Assembly (NCBI GenBank): GCA_018697195.1
Contig: CM031864.1
Location: 21,017,943-21,081,942, forward strand
DNA: 64,000 bases
Direction of reading: 5' to 3'
From: Certhia americana
Lineage: Eukaryota > Chordata > Aves > Passeriformes > Certhiidae
Every line of letters starts with the position of its first letter. Position 1 is the stretch's first letter. The position numbers and the translations under genes are program-made. A model generated the notes under the pieces. That model did no database searches, was not told the DNA's origin, and saw nothing but the letters and a program-made list of their open reading frames with translations. This document shows positions 37,583 to 51,072 of the stretch, piece by piece.

Positions 37583-39052
37583 TGTTCCCCTGACATGTTT
37601 CAATATATTACCAGCAAATAAAGTGCACATAGAACCCCATTAAACACCCCATTAAAAATGTTTCTACTGCGTTAAAATAACAGTCCTTTCTCTCTTGGTG
37701 GAGATTGATGAGAAAGTATTCTGCCTGATGATCGTGGTCATTACTGTGCAACTCCTTCAGGGCTCCTGTGACATCATCCATCAGTTTGTTTTTACAGACC
37801 TGTCGAAGATGCTAGAGGAGGACCTGAAGTTGAAATTTATCTGCTGCATTTTTTCCCCTTAAAACACTGTGACAGAGTATCTGTCAGAAGGCAGAATTTG
37901 CTAAAAATTTTATCAAATGAGATAAACAAATAGCACCCATGAGTTTCACATATCAAGTAAGTATCAGATTACTAAGCACGTACAGGATAAGCAGTGGAGA
38001 GTCAGCATCCACCTTAGTCAGGCTAAAGAAACATACTTAGGGCCAAAGGAACAAGACCTGAAATATGGATTTAATTTTTTGTACAGTTGATAGACCAATT
38101 TTTGTAAAAATATAGAAACAGCAGCAGATGGAGAGGTGTCATTCTGATGCCAACTTTTTCATCAAGCCCTCACATGTCTTGAGAGTGGAATACAGTTGAT
38201 TTCTACTTACCACAGAGAAAGTGAGAGGACAAATCCTGGATCTCTGTTTAGTGCAGAATCTGCTTCAGAAAAGCAAATGTGATTTAAGCAGGTTAACTGA
38301 AGGATTAAGTACTGTTAGCAAAGACTCATTATCACTTCACCAAGAAGTAATGCTGTTTAGGCTGATTGCTGTTTCTGCATAAGGATGCAGATGTGTTCTC
38401 TGAGAACACACTCTCCCTGGAGAAATTCTCCTTGCTTGATGATCAGGAGATAGTACCACCTCCTAAGTTCAGTAACACCTCAGTAATGGAATTGGGACAC
38501 CCTTCAGACACATCTCAATGAAGATATGCTTATTTAATGCTACAAAAGCATTAGAAAGAGCAGATAGCAGTTAATATAAAATTAATAAATTGAACAAAAT
38601 AGCATATTCTACTGTGCTTTCCTATTTGGGGCTAGTTTGTCTTTTTTCTTTGGTTGGCACTAGTTAGGGCACAAGTTTGTGAAGTTCTGGGAACCTGTCA
38701 CTGATTTCCAGTAGGGACATGATCTCCAAACATCTTTTGAAGCCAAAGCAGATGCAGTACTCCAATGATGTGACCAAAGGGCCCTGCTCTCTCCCTCTTG
38801 GCCTGGCTGTCTTGGTATTCCATTCTGAGCTTCTGACAGGAGGCAGACAGCTTCCGTGGCTGTGCCAGCAGAGCCCACCTCAAGGGAAGCCTTCTCACCA
38901 CTGCCAGTGACTCTGGACAGAGTCCCAGTGCACTTCAGAAACCCAACTGCTCAGCCTGTCAAGGAGGATTGGGGTCATAGCCAAAGGCAAAAATCTAGGT
39001 TTCCAGAACTTTCCTGGCACAAATATGGCAACCTTCAAAGACTGCACATGGA
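37583..39052. other. Unique sequence with one exon-like open stretch
   Basis: About 1.5 kb. At 37671-37859 an open frame without ATG at its start reads through about 63 codons to a TAA at 37860-37862, with two AG sites preceded by T-rich sequence (37682-37683 and 37796-37797). This is noted as a weak exon or pseudogene candidate only. The part from about 38640 to 39040 is GC-richer and gives overlapping frames on both strands, but no family is recognised. Confidence 0.35.
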
Positions 39053-39177
39053 GGTTTTTTTGGTTAGGTTTTTTTTTTGTTTTGGGGTGTTTTTTTGGTT
39101 TTTTTTTTTTTCCTTTTTTTTTTTTTGTTTGTTTGTTTGTTTGTTTGTTTGTTTTGGGGGGGGGTTGTGGGTTTTTT
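39053..39177. repeat. T/G-rich low-complexity tract with (GTTT)7
   Basis: Long T blocks are broken by GG, GGGG and a 9-base G run, with a (GTTT)7 microsatellite at 39127-39154. The open frame running through it (38856-39179 plus) ends in a phenylalanine-rich artefact. Confidence 0.9.
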
Positions 39178-40636
39178 AAATGAATTTGAACTACTTAAAT
39201 GTCATGTTTCTCTTCTTGCATTGCTTTTGCCTAAGTTGTTTTAGAGGAATGTTTTCTGCAAGTATTAACTAAAAGGACTGTTTTAGTTTTTTTTTTTTTT
39301 TTTTCCCCCATAAAATAAGAGCAATGCATTTAGCTAAAAAGAAAAGTGGGAAAGTGAGAGGTAATAGAGGTCATGAGCATCAACTGAAAGATTGTTTTGC
39401 ATCACCTTGTTTAAAAAAACTAACATTTTTTAGTACTACAAAGCAGGAAACGTTTCAAATAAACTCCAAATAGGTTCATCTGTTATTTCACTGTTTCATC
39501 TCCACTGTATGCCCCACAACACCTCTGACACAATCATTATAGCTGGAGGTAGGTGGAGAGCAGAGTAGAAGTAGATGGGACAGCAGGAAGTGGCCCAGCT
39601 GTCATGCTTTCCCAAATTATGATGAGCTGCTGCTGCAGGCACAGCCTGGGTTAGACTGATAATTTATCTGACCTGTGTAGCAGAGAAAGGAAACTAAACA
39701 AAACAAGCTGAATGGCCAGTCCTACCTCAAATGTTATTAAAATTTCATGAAGTATCAGGAATTCCTTCCTTTCCATACTAACTGAGAAGTTCTAAGTTCA
39801 GCAAAGCCATGCAATTTCCACTGAGCAAAGTTTACAGCTGAAAAGCAAACTTGGTAAATGCAAGCTAGGATTTTCCTCAAGCATGCTGTAGCCCAGAAAA
39901 AATAAATGCCAACATTTCCACCACTGTGATCTTTTCCAGTTGAATCTTGTGACCTTCCACATGCAGCAAAATAAAATAGTGCTTTCAGGCTTGTTTGTTT
40001 TTTATTTTTTTCACTAGTGAGTTCTTACAGAGTTTCAGAGTACCTTAATTAGAATTTGTCAGTTGCCATTATAAGTTACTGACAGAAAGATTTTTGTTTC
40101 CTCTATTTGCATTCTCAGAATTTTGGTTAATCAGTTATTGTTCCATTTAGATTTCCTATTCAACATGTGAGATGAATGAAAAGCATAGTGTTTCAACTGC
40201 CTTGTATATGAAAATAATTCCAGTACACCTAATCATTAAAGAGAAAATTGCCAAATTGTATTGCCTCAGACAATTTCCATATTTATTTCTGAAGCAATAA
40301 AGATAATTACTTGAACATTTAGAAATACCAGCTATGTTAAACTTTGAATCAATGTTTTAACCTACTATGGCATTGACACTGCAATACCATAGTGCCACCA
40401 ATTACCTTACTAAGCAATTAAATACATGTGAAACACGTGTTTTCTAGAAATGCATGCTTAAATCAAAAAAAAAAATCTTCCAGATCAAGATGTTAGCTAA
40501 ATATAAAGTGGAATAGTGTATTTATTACCTTTATAACATTTCTCCTCTCAGAGCCTGGCAGGTATAGCAATCAGCCCTAAAAGGTTTCTTGCTTTCTTAA
40601 AAGTATGGATAAGCTGGAATTTCAGAAATTTTTCAT
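39178..40636. other. AT-rich unique sequence, no gene seen
   Basis: No gene or transposon is recognisable. A T18 run lies at 39287-39304. Confidence 0.55.
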
Positions 40637-40980
40637 TAGAATATAGAATATTTTAGGTTGGAAGGGACTTTTAAAGATCATTAATCACACACACCCACTT
40701 CTGCAATGAGTGAAGACATCTTCAGCTAGACAGGGTTGCTCAGAGCCCTGTCCAGCCTAGCCTTGAATGTTTCCAAGGATGAGGCATCCACCATCTCCCT
40801 GGGCAACCTGTGCTAGTGTTCCAACACCCTTATCACAAAAAAATTATAATCTAGTCTAAATCTATCCTTTTTCAGTTTGAAATTATTACCCTGTGTCTTA
40901 TTATAAAGTCTGTCTCCATCATTCCTAAAAGGCCCCATGAAGTATTGAAAAGCTGAGGTAAGGTCTCCCCAGAGCCTTTG
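40637..40980 (-). mobile_element. CR1 LINE 3'-end fragment
   Basis: On the plus strand, TTTTAGGTTGGAAGGGAC near 40650 is the complement of the CR1 3' terminus. It is followed by CAGGGTTGCTCAGAGCCC near 40732, GGCATCCACCATCTCCCTG near 40784, GGGCAACCTGTGCTAG near 40800, TAAATCTATCC near 40857 and AAGGTCTCCCCAGAGCCTT near 40960. All are in the order of the complement of a CR1 3' UTR and end of pol. It is continuous over about 340 bp without the internal deletion seen at 21801-22311, and truncated at its 5' end near 40980. The reading frame is broken. Confidence 0.93.
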
Positions 40981-41851
40981 ATTTTAATTCATTATTATTA
41001 CTACATAGAGAATCACTAGGATAAAATCCTAATTGCAGTAAAGAATTTAGAGCAGAATAACTTGAAAAGTTAACATAATTAAATTTCCAAGGATCAATCC
41101 AAGCCCTGGTCATGTCATAATCAAAACTATTATCATCAAATCTGAATTTCATCCTTATGTTTGCCGACTCTGCAATGTGGATTATAACCCAAGCATGCTA
41201 TTTTTTTGTAATGTCAAATCTACATCAGTCACTAATATGAATTTGAGAAAAAAGAATCTAATTGTGTTTTGAGATGTTTTACATAATGTTTATGCCTAGC
41301 AGTTTTTTTCTACATTTCTTCAGAGTAAACAGTGTTTCCCTGACTGCTTTGGATCAAATATTTGATGCCCTACATCTTGTCAAGTGTAACTAAACATCAA
41401 ACTCCTGACTACTATTACATAATCAAAATAGGTAGAGATTAGATTAGAGATTAGAACAACCCTCACACACACTGAGATCTCTGCAGCATCAACAGTGGTA
41501 CAAAGCCTATGATACAAATCGTGATGAAATTTTAACATAAAAGTTCAGAATACAGCTGCAGCCCCCAGATGTAAAAGACATAAAAAATTATAAACCAGGA
41601 GTGGAGTGGGGTATTGAAAATACTCAGCAAACACTTCTCAGTATCTCCGAGGTACAGCACGTAGGGAAGTTAAGTGACAGAAGAGGTCACATAGCACTCA
41701 GAGAGAGGAATTCTACAAGAAAAAGTCAAATGGAAAGATCAAGCTGTTGTTCAGTAAACACAAAATAATCAAAAGTAAACTTTCAGTCTACATTCAGTAG
41801 AATGTGATATTTCACCAGTTCCAGCTTTTGAATTGCATCCCCACCCTGCAG

Positions 41852-41901
41852 TAAGACCTCTTAAAAAAAGTCCATTTTAAGACCTCTTAAAATGTTCATT
41901 T
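41852..41901. repeat. Imperfect tandem duplication of about 25 bp
   Basis: TAAGACCTCTTAAAA followed by a TCCATTT or TTCATTT ending occurs twice in a row. It is a simple local duplication. Confidence 0.75.
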
Positions 41902-44900
41902 CTTTTATAAGAAACTGAATATTGTGAACCACATATGACAGGTAAACTGAATAGTTTGTAATAGCAGGATGTTCAGATATAGTTATTCATGTTGCTACTT
42001 TAACTTTTAAAGTAAATTCTGTATAGATTTCTTACCTTGCAGACAGGCTGAAGACGGTGCCACCTGACCATCTTCTCAACCCCCTACAATTTCCCAATAA
42101 AGCTTCCCTGCCTGTTTGAACTCTATAACTGCCTTGATATGAAGGCTTATTCTTATAATTATCATCTAGAGGGCAAAATAAATGAGAAAATGCAAACATA
42201 ATTTCCTTTTCAGATATCTATTCTTTCAGGTCTCAGCAAGCTGTACATCCACTATTGACTCTGTCATGGCACTAGCTGGATTACAAACAGCAGACTTACC
42301 ATCCTCATCTCTCAGGGAGCAGGACACTATTGTCATTCCAATAAAAGAAAGAATCACACACACCTCTGTGTCAGCTTACAACGCCTCTTTGATACTAACA
42401 AGTTGACTATACTTAGCATATGGACAAGTGCAAGTAATAAAAGTATTAGAGAGCAATAGATTTAAGACTGAAGGGGTTCTTTCATCTTTCACTTGCCACT
42501 CAGGAAGATAAGATTTGAAAACATCTCTGCTAAGATTATCTACAAAAACAGTTCCTAACTCTTTTCAGGAGTTACTTTGGCATCAAAGATAAATTATTGG
42601 AAAGAGGACCATAGTCTGCTATATCCTAAATTAGCAAGTAAGAACTACTGAGGTGTAATTATAGCTGCATACGGTACAAAAATTCAGTGCAAATTCCCTT
42701 TTACCCAATTTAATCCCCTTAAAACCAATTTAAACAAAAATCTCTAAAAAGACTGAGCAAAATACAGATGGGAGTTGCTAATTTTAAAAATATAGTTTGA
42801 AAAACCTTGCGCCAAATCTCAGTAGATGTTGAGGGGGCTATCTTTTATAACTGGTTAATCCAAGCCAACGGTAAATGCTCATTGCATGCCGTAACAATTA
42901 GGTGCACACAGAGAGGGAGTGATTAAACCCCATGCATTTAACCATCCTGCACTTTGCATCCTTAGACACACTTTTCAGTGAGAACACAATGAGTATGATC
43001 TCCCCAGAACCTGAGAGAAACATAGGCAAAAGTTTGCCCAGACGAACATTATCACCGAATTGCCAGCCCTGGGGGGGTGTTCCCAAACCTCCCTGAGGAG
43101 TGCTCAGGAGCTGCACATCGGAGCACAGCACGCTCAAAGCAGCACAAGCTGCATTTTGTGCTCAGGAAACACGGAAACATTTCATAACTGACAGAAAAAT
43201 AATGGTTTATATAAAATAATGGTTCTGCAGTCTGAAGTCCAAGTTCGTGCTGTATTCATAAAATGCCTGATGAGCCTTGGCTCAAGCTCAAGTTATGCAA
43301 ATCCCAGGTGGCTGATCTGCAGAGCTATTGTGCAGGTTTCATTGCAATTCACTCTTGGGTAGTTCCAGTCTCTGCTCACTCAGTTCTGCTTTCTGCTTCT
43401 TGGATCTGGGTGAGTGGCTTATAGCCAAGAAATTCTTCACAGTTATGATTACCTAATTCCCCTGGGCACTTGGAATTCACATGCAAGGTATACATGGAAA
43501 CATACATGTGCACTCATACCGCAAGTGGGCATGTGCACATGCTGCATGTACCCAGAGAAAGCCAAAGCTCTGAGCAGCTGACAGTCAACAATTATAGGAA
43601 CTCGAGCAATGCACAGGAAAATATAATTCTTTTTCTGATGATAAAGCCACATGCCAAATATTGTGTTCCTATCAGTCTTAGAATTACTTCCACAAACACT
43701 TACATAAGAGAATTTCAAAAACTACTTCCATCTCAACCAAGTGACAGAAAACCTTCAAATCTGAAGGGCTTGATTTTTACAGTGATTTCAACCAATATTG
43801 TCATGATGCAGTTTTCATGCTGCTTTAGCCAGTACATCAGTCAGTGACAATGTGGTCAGTCTAATGAGAGGTCAATTAAACACCAGCTGAGATTAAGCTG
43901 TACCCACCTCTGAAAACTTCCTAACCCACTAGACACAGGATAACTTGTAAATGTCCTTGCCACAGGTGGCACCATTTACTCTCCTGATACCCTGATGTGT
44001 TAATCCTGATTTCAGACAAGCCTGAGGAGAAAAGTCAATAAGTAGCATTCAAGCTCAAAGTATTGTCTCCAGCAATAAGTTTGCATAATTTTATCTGCTA
44101 TAAAAATGTACTGGGATGAGTAACATTGAGAATAGAGAGGAGAAAAGAAAACAGCTTTTTCTTACTGGTTTTGCTTACCACGTTTCAGCAGGTCTACTAA
44201 ATCTGGTGTGTTTTATCCTTGGATCTTCCCTTTATTCTCTCCCAAAATAAAATAAAAAAAAATTTCCTTTAAAAAAAGTGTGGTTTTAGAGGGGATTCTG
44301 TCCCTCTTGGCCCTCACCTATGGAGCTAAAGTTAGTTAACTGGGTTACTATCTTAATACTGCCATTCCACACTAAATAAAACACCTGTCAAAAAAATCCC
44401 TCAAAATCAATGCAAGAAACTGGGAAATACTGGAGCTGGAGGTTAAATGTGCCAGCCACAACTCCCCAGGAACCACTAGCACAATGTTTGAGCCCTGCTG
44501 AATTCTGAACTCCACAAGAAACAGGGACCCATCTAGCACAAGTATTACCCAGACTATTAGAAGAAGAGTAGGGGTAAAGATTATGTCAACAAGACATTCA
44601 AAATCTGCCCCCAGGTCACTCTGGCAAGTTGGCTTCTCTACATGGTTACCCTGAGCACTGCCCTGCTCTGAGGAGCACTTCTCCAGGACAGACTTGCAAG
44701 GTGGATACCTGGGTGAACACCTGACATTTCAGAAACTCACTGCAAACACGGAGATTCTTAGAGCAGCATTTTGGTTTTTTCCAAGCCCTTATATGTACGC
44801 TCCTGCAAAATTTTTGTACCTCAACAACTGACAGAAAGAAGAAAATGCTCAGCCTAGACATGTTTCTAGTTTCATAACTGTAGCCACATTTGAGCATGGT

Positions 44901-45943
44901 TACAGAAGAAAGAAACTAATATCATTCCAGTTAATCAGACATGAGCTAGTATTGGAATGTCAAATCATGTGACTTTGGGAAGGTATAGCTGAAAGAAGTG
45001 TAGGGGAAGAACAGGGAGAATTTTTGTTCTTAAATTCCTAAACAAAAATCTCAGGTCTGAGCTACTTCCTTGCAGATTCTCTGCAAAGTCAGAGACTGGC
45101 CTCTAACTTCATGAGAGTCTAGATAGCACTTTTTTACTCACTACTACCTGCCCTTGAGTCTTATATATTTATATATATAATATAAGTCTATATCAGAAAA
45201 TGAGACATACTGCATGTAAAAGGCATATCAAGGAGTAATGACATTTTTCTGTAGAAGCGTGTAACTGCTGGCAATTTCATTAGAACAGCCTCTTTGAAGT
45301 CAAGTCCAGAATGTGATTGCAGCACAGGATTTTCTAGTTAATATCTCTTCTCTTTTTCTCCTTATTTCTCTTGTAGGTGTAGTACCTGCTGACTTTTAGC
45401 TAGAATCTGAATGCCCTAAGGGAGAGAGAGTTTTCAAACTTTCTACCTCTCCATTTCAGGCACACTTTTTAGCATTTCTCTAAAGACTAGAGATCTGCAA
45501 ATATCATATCCTGAACTACTGAAAAGAAAATTTTCAGAAAGAAAGATAATGTCACACAGATTCAGATTTTACAATGTATTTTAGGAAAAGTGGGAGGGGT
45601 TTATGTTTTGGGATTTTTTGGGGAATACTTGACAGTTCTTTGAGAAGACAAAGAAAAGTGACATCCTGGCAAACATTTCAAAGTATAGTAAAGTTAGGGC
45701 AAGAATGGTGCTTCAAGAATCCAGGCAGCATTCTCATTATTCAGCAGAAAAAGAATGAATTCATATCAGGGAGGTATAGAAATCTGAATTTAGCTCAGTT
45801 TACAGTGGCTTTTATAAGAAGCAAAACTCACTTTTTCCAGACACTAAAGTGTCTGAAATTTCAATGCAAGGTGAAAAAATATGGCCCTACAGCAAGGCTG
45901 GAATCTGAACTACTTTTTTATTAATAGTTATATTTTTCCAGGG

Positions 45944-45980
45944 TTTTTTTGTTCTTTTTTTCTTTTTTTTTTTTTTTTTT
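45944..45980. repeat. T-rich run
   Basis: T runs broken by G and C, ending in T18 at 45963-45980. Confidence 0.85.
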
Positions 45981-48650
45981 AACATTGGCATTGCAAACAT
46001 GATCCTTTAAAAATGATTTATTACAACCAAAGTAGCCAACATTCCTCATTTATAAAGACTTCAAGTTGTTCATTTTGCCCAGATTTATTTGTTTGGGCAG
46101 AAATAATACCTGAAACAATTTTAACAATGCTTTTTTGTTGAACTTTTCTAGAAAAACAAAACTACAGAAAATCAGCCTAATTGCTTCTATAAAAGTTAAT
46201 TACATTTTATTGTATTTCTGAATCAGCATGAATGAAGGCCAGGTTATTTAGAAGAGAATTTCAACTTTATCATACAAACTTCAAGTTTATAGACATTCTT
46301 TGTAGAGTCTGGCAGGTGTATGTTCTGAATATTTTGTTTTCAGTGGGCTGGTATGTGCATTTCAATGGCACAGTTTGAAAGGTCTTTCCTTTATCTGCCT
46401 TCAAACTGTCACACTGATGCTTTCATGGGATCTGAGAAAAGTTCCTGCTTTTCTTTGACCAAGAGACTGTGAGACTGACCACACTGAGAGGGAGGCAACA
46501 AGACTTGAAAAGATTTTCCTCCAGTCCAGTACCAGATGTATACACAAACAACATTCCTCCAAAAGACAATAAACCCAAAGATTTCAACCAGCACAACTTT
46601 TTGAGCACATCACTAGAATGGAAGTTCAAAGTAACCCCTATAGAAAATGATAAACATTTTCAGTTCCTGGTGTTTCCAGCTAAATTGAATGTCACAGCCA
46701 TTACAAAACTTAATTCCTCCATTTTGGCTCACAAAGGAGGAGGAAATGACTTTCTAACATCAGCTTTCCTAAAGCAAAAAGAGCAGTGAACCAGCATTAT
46801 TTATACTTCATCATCACTCAATTAGTACTCCAGGATATCAGTCTCAAATGCCAGAATTACGCCAGCAAGTAAAAAATAATACTCAAACTACCTCTGAACA
46901 CAGAAATACCAACCAACTCTAGTAACAGCTATCCTTATAACCAGTTTCTATCACTATGGACCACTATCACTCTTCCATGTCATTCTTGGGCATATCATCT
47001 CCTAAGGCCAAGTTGACAGAGATTAAAACAGAGATCAACAGGATTAAGACTGTAAATTATGCCAACTTTCCATTTATTGCAAAACGTCACATATTTTTTT
47101 ATGAATAATGAAAAGAATATAGAAACTCAAAACATGAGGCAGATTGAGGCAATTAAATACCAAAAAAACCCCAATTGCCATATTTCTTTAAAAGAAGTCT
47201 TTTTTTCTTATATACTTTAGTAAACCATCTTAAAGAGTCTGAATTAATTTTCTAAGTTTAATTAAAAAAAAAAAGGAAAAAATCAAACAAAGAAAACACC
47301 AAAAAAAATCCCAAACTTTTCATTTCAACAAATTTGAGGACTAGAGATTGAATTTTTTTTTAATATAAGCAATGAATTGGAAACTTACTCCTTTTAACAT
47401 TTACATATAAATGTCATCACTATCATTCAAGTGACAAACACTGACATTCATTCATCATGCCAGAAATGCATGACATTCCTCAAATAAAACCCAGCCTATA
47501 TTTATAACATCACATTGCACTGTTTGCTTGCTTGCTTTGGTTTGGTTTTGCATTGTTTCTCTGTGCCTGTTTCTCTTCCAGAAAGTCCATTAAACTTTGA
47601 TTAGGTAGAAGATAATAAGAAAAAAACAGCAGATGCCATTATTTTAATTAAACCTGAATACATGGATTTAGATCAGGAAATAAGTGTTTCAGTTCACAGA
47701 ATCTTAGAGTGATCCTAATTAATTTTGCAGGTATCACACCTTTTCTATGGGATCAATTCACAGTATATTGGGTGGCAGAGCAAGATGCAGTAAAAACAGG
47801 AACAGCATAACAAGTACAAATTGAAATCCTATTTGCTAGTCTACCTATTAGAGCAGCAAACCAAAAGTCACCTGTATGGAAGCTGTAAAAAATACTGTAA
47901 AAAATACAAAGGCATTACAACTGCAGTTTTAAAGCTGTCACTTACTTCTAAGTCAGGAAAAAAAGGACAAAATAATTGGTTTAAGTTCAAGCCTCTCTAA
48001 ACGAATTAGAAACCTCATAGCATTCAAAAGTCTGTAAAATTGTTCACAAGTCCATGAAAGGGATATTAAATAGAATACTAAGTAGAGTGGGCCATAGTGA
48101 AGCCTGTTGATTTTTTGACCTCCATCAGATTGCATTGTTCTTTCGTTGTACAGGCACATTCCCTATGGAAGTGAGTGTCTGGTCAATGACAATTATTTGT
48201 TCAAATACTGAGAGATGCAAGTGATGTGGTCACAGTTGTTTCCCTTCCTAAATTCCATCTCATAGATGTTTAGTGTATAGTGCAATGGAGTACTCAGCAA
48301 ACCTTTCATGAGCATCCCATCATCACAGGAATGACATGGGTTCATTGCTTAAGAAGTAGTATTTTTCCAGAATATGATTAAAATCCACTTTCCATCAATT
48401 ATTCCTACTCAGCATTTTACTTAACATCACACACTGCTGCTTTGGATTACTAAATTAATGTTTACATAGAATCAAAATCTTCTGTAATTAAATACCCTCT
48501 TACTTAAGGTAGAAATATTTGCATTGAACAACAAATGCAGTGGCACAGGGTGTAAAAAAACCGGGATGGCATGGGGAGGCTGGCAGGAAAGAAGCAAACT
48601 TACAGCAATAATCTGAACATTATTTTCAACTGCAAGAATTAAAAATTTTT

Positions 48651-48675
48651 AAAAAAAAAAAAAAAAAAAAAAAAA
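48651..48675. repeat. poly-A run of 25
   Basis: A25 followed by G and further A. No AATAAA signal lies immediately upstream, so a retroposed origin is not supported. Confidence 0.9.
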
Positions 48676-49150
48676 GAAAAAAAGTGTGACTTCTAGGTTT
48701 TCTTAGTGTTACTATGACAACTTTCTCTACATCAAGTAGAAGAGTTCCAGGGATGCAAAAAAGCTCATTGACCTTTGGCAAAATTTTAAATTCTCCAGAA
48801 CTGCTCTCCCTGTGGTATCCTAAGGCTCAGATGTAACTTAAACAGATGAAATTCTGCCTTTTCTGTTATATCTGTTGAATTTCATTTGAGTCACTAGTAC
48901 TACTCACAGAAGGAAAAAAAAAAAATCTTTGTCCAGCATTATTTAACATGAGTAAATCTCAGGTTTATTTAGATATACTTAAGTGGCTTAGCTTTGTTAT
49001 TAGAAGTCTAAAATCTAATTTCTGACACAAATTAATTTTGACACTCAGGAGCCTTGCAGTTGGCAATGCCTTTATCCCTGGAGCTAATTTTCACTAATTC
49101 TACTGCTGCTTTGAAAGTACACATTCAAACATAAACACCACCACTATCCT

Positions 49151-49194
49151 CAAAAAAAACCCAAACAAGTAAATAAACAACAAAACCCCAAAAC
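49151..49194. repeat. A/C-rich low-complexity tract
   Basis: A blocks broken by CCC and CCCC, in the same style as 9879-9946. Confidence 0.8.
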
Positions 49195-51072
49195 ATTCTC
49201 TGTGCAACAGATTGTCTTCAAGAGCATGCAACACTCTAATTAAAGACTTAGATGAACCTGGAAAACAAGATGTAGCTCAATGTGATTCTTGCCAGCTATG
49301 GATCACACTAGACTAACCTGACAGCTTTTCTTCAATAGATTTTCAATACAATACAAGTGAGGTACAAAGAAAATCTTATCTAACAGGATTCCAGGAACAC
49401 ATTACTGATGGTGTCACATTAGAGCTTGCATTAAAGTCAGAAAGCTAGGCTTAGCAGCTGAGTTTAAAACATAGAAGGAATTAGGGAGTTGAAGGGAAGG
49501 AACATGACAGCAGTGAAATGGAACATATCTGGTCAGAAACAGGTTATTTCAAATTTCCCAAGGATTACTCTCATTAAGTATTTCATTTAGTACTCTTTTC
49601 AATGGCATGGACACAAATAGGAGTGAGAAAGTAACATTATCTTTAATAAAGAGAAAGATGAAGTTATCAGAGAGATGGAAATCTTGAGAACTGCAGTAGG
49701 GGAAGCTTCAAAATTCAATTGCATAAAAAGAAAGTAATTTTCTTAGATAACTTGAAATTCAGGTCCAGAAAGCACCTGGAGAAAGCACATGAAGGAATGG
49801 AAAGATGATCATAAAACTGTGATACAGACCCAAGAGACTATATCATAACCTTAGGACGTACCAAATAAGAAAAATAAAGGCATTCTACCAGGCATTCCCT
49901 GGATCAATGCATAATATGCTCATCAACTGTCTTCAAGAAAGAACTATTTTAGAACTGGTACAGAATGAGACCCTCAGATGGAACAGGCTCAGATGGAATG
50001 AGCTGAAAGTAAAAGGGGGTTTGGGTTGGTTGGTTGGTTTTGGGGAGGGAGTATTAAATCTTAATATCTAAACAAAAGAATTGCAACAAATAGAGCCAAG
50101 GCTCTGAAGAACTACTTTGATGCTAAAGGATAAGGTTAACAAAACAAAACCAAAAACAAAATAAACCTAAACAAACAGGTAATGCCTTGCTATGAGAAAA
50201 TGTAGGCTAGAAATGAGAAAAATCCACACCATTAGATCAATGGTGTCTCACAATTTTCCTGACAGCTTTAAACATAAATCTCACCAAATTAATGAAAGGA
50301 ACTATATGGCATGGAATTTTCAGTATTAGGGGACAAAATTTAATGATATTAAAAGTTTTGTCCAGTTTGGAAGGACCTTTACCTCCATCACCTTACATCA
50401 TTTTCTGAAAAATGAGTAACTTCTTTTTACACCTAGAAATCAGAAAGCAGCAGATGTAGCTGATTTACATTTAAAACCTGCCTTCTGCAGTAGAGGTCAA
50501 TCTTTATGTCCATAACAGTGACCTCAGGGAAAAGGCTTGCCATGACACATGAGGAAAACACACTGTTCAGACACAAACCTTTTGAATTGGCTGCATATTT
50601 TCAGTGCTATCAGTTCCTCATTATTTTGAGGCCACTTGTAGACATCTTTTAGAATCTATTTATGGCAAGAAAAAGTCATGGGAAATAAAAAATAAAACTT
50701 TTCCTGATGAGAGTTGCTGACCTAAAATTTCATAGTCTTTAGCACAGTGAGTATTCCTTATTCACAATCCATTATCTATAGTATCTTCCAAAGTATCAAA
50801 TAAATGCAATAAAAACAATGAATTACTGCATGAATTACAGTTCTTGCTCTACAAAAGGAAGATGTTGGAGGTAGACTAGCAACATCATGCGTAGATATTA
50901 GCACTCAGCAATAATCCCGGGAACGTAACTGAATGTGTTTTTAATGGATACATCACCTGATTATTTCAGGGAAAAAAGATGCCCAAAAGAAATTTTCTGT
51001 TCGCCCACATCTGTTTCCTGTCACTGTATCGGAGTCCAGGACATTCCTCTGGATGCCCTGGATGGAAAAGAG

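Larger units (their letters stand above)
40981..51072. other. AT-rich unique sequence, no gene seen
   Basis: About 10 kb without coding, RNA gene or a confident transposon. Landmarks are a 25-bp near-duplicate at 41852-41901, a short G run near 43071, an AT-rich partly self-complementary stretch at 45160-45187, T runs at 45944-45980, an A-rich stretch at 47265-47320, an A25 run at 48651-48675, an A/C-rich tract at 49151-49194 and a short GGTT repeat near 50025-50040. Open frames such as 43470-43847 (plus, 125 codons) and 45574-45924 (plus, 116 codons) have no domain, signal or family resemblance. Confidence 0.5.

Noticed and set aside
39127..39154. Regularly spaced repeat that might suggest a CRISPR-like array
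   Set aside because: It is a 4-bp microsatellite with no spacers, in vertebrate DNA.
43470..43847. 125-codon plus-strand open frame
   Set aside because: No family resemblance; an overlapping minus-strand frame exists, and the length is compatible with chance among many frames.
47694..47760. Possible CR1 3' end (CACAGAATCTTAGAGTG)
   Set aside because: Only a short resemblance to the CR1 terminal repeat; the following sequence does not continue the match.
48651..48675. Poly-A tail of a processed pseudogene
   Set aside because: No AATAAA signal, target-site duplication or recognisable coding body upstream.
50356..50395. Possible CR1 3' end (GTTTGGAAGGACC)
   Set aside because: About 15 matching bases without supporting downstream CR1 blocks.
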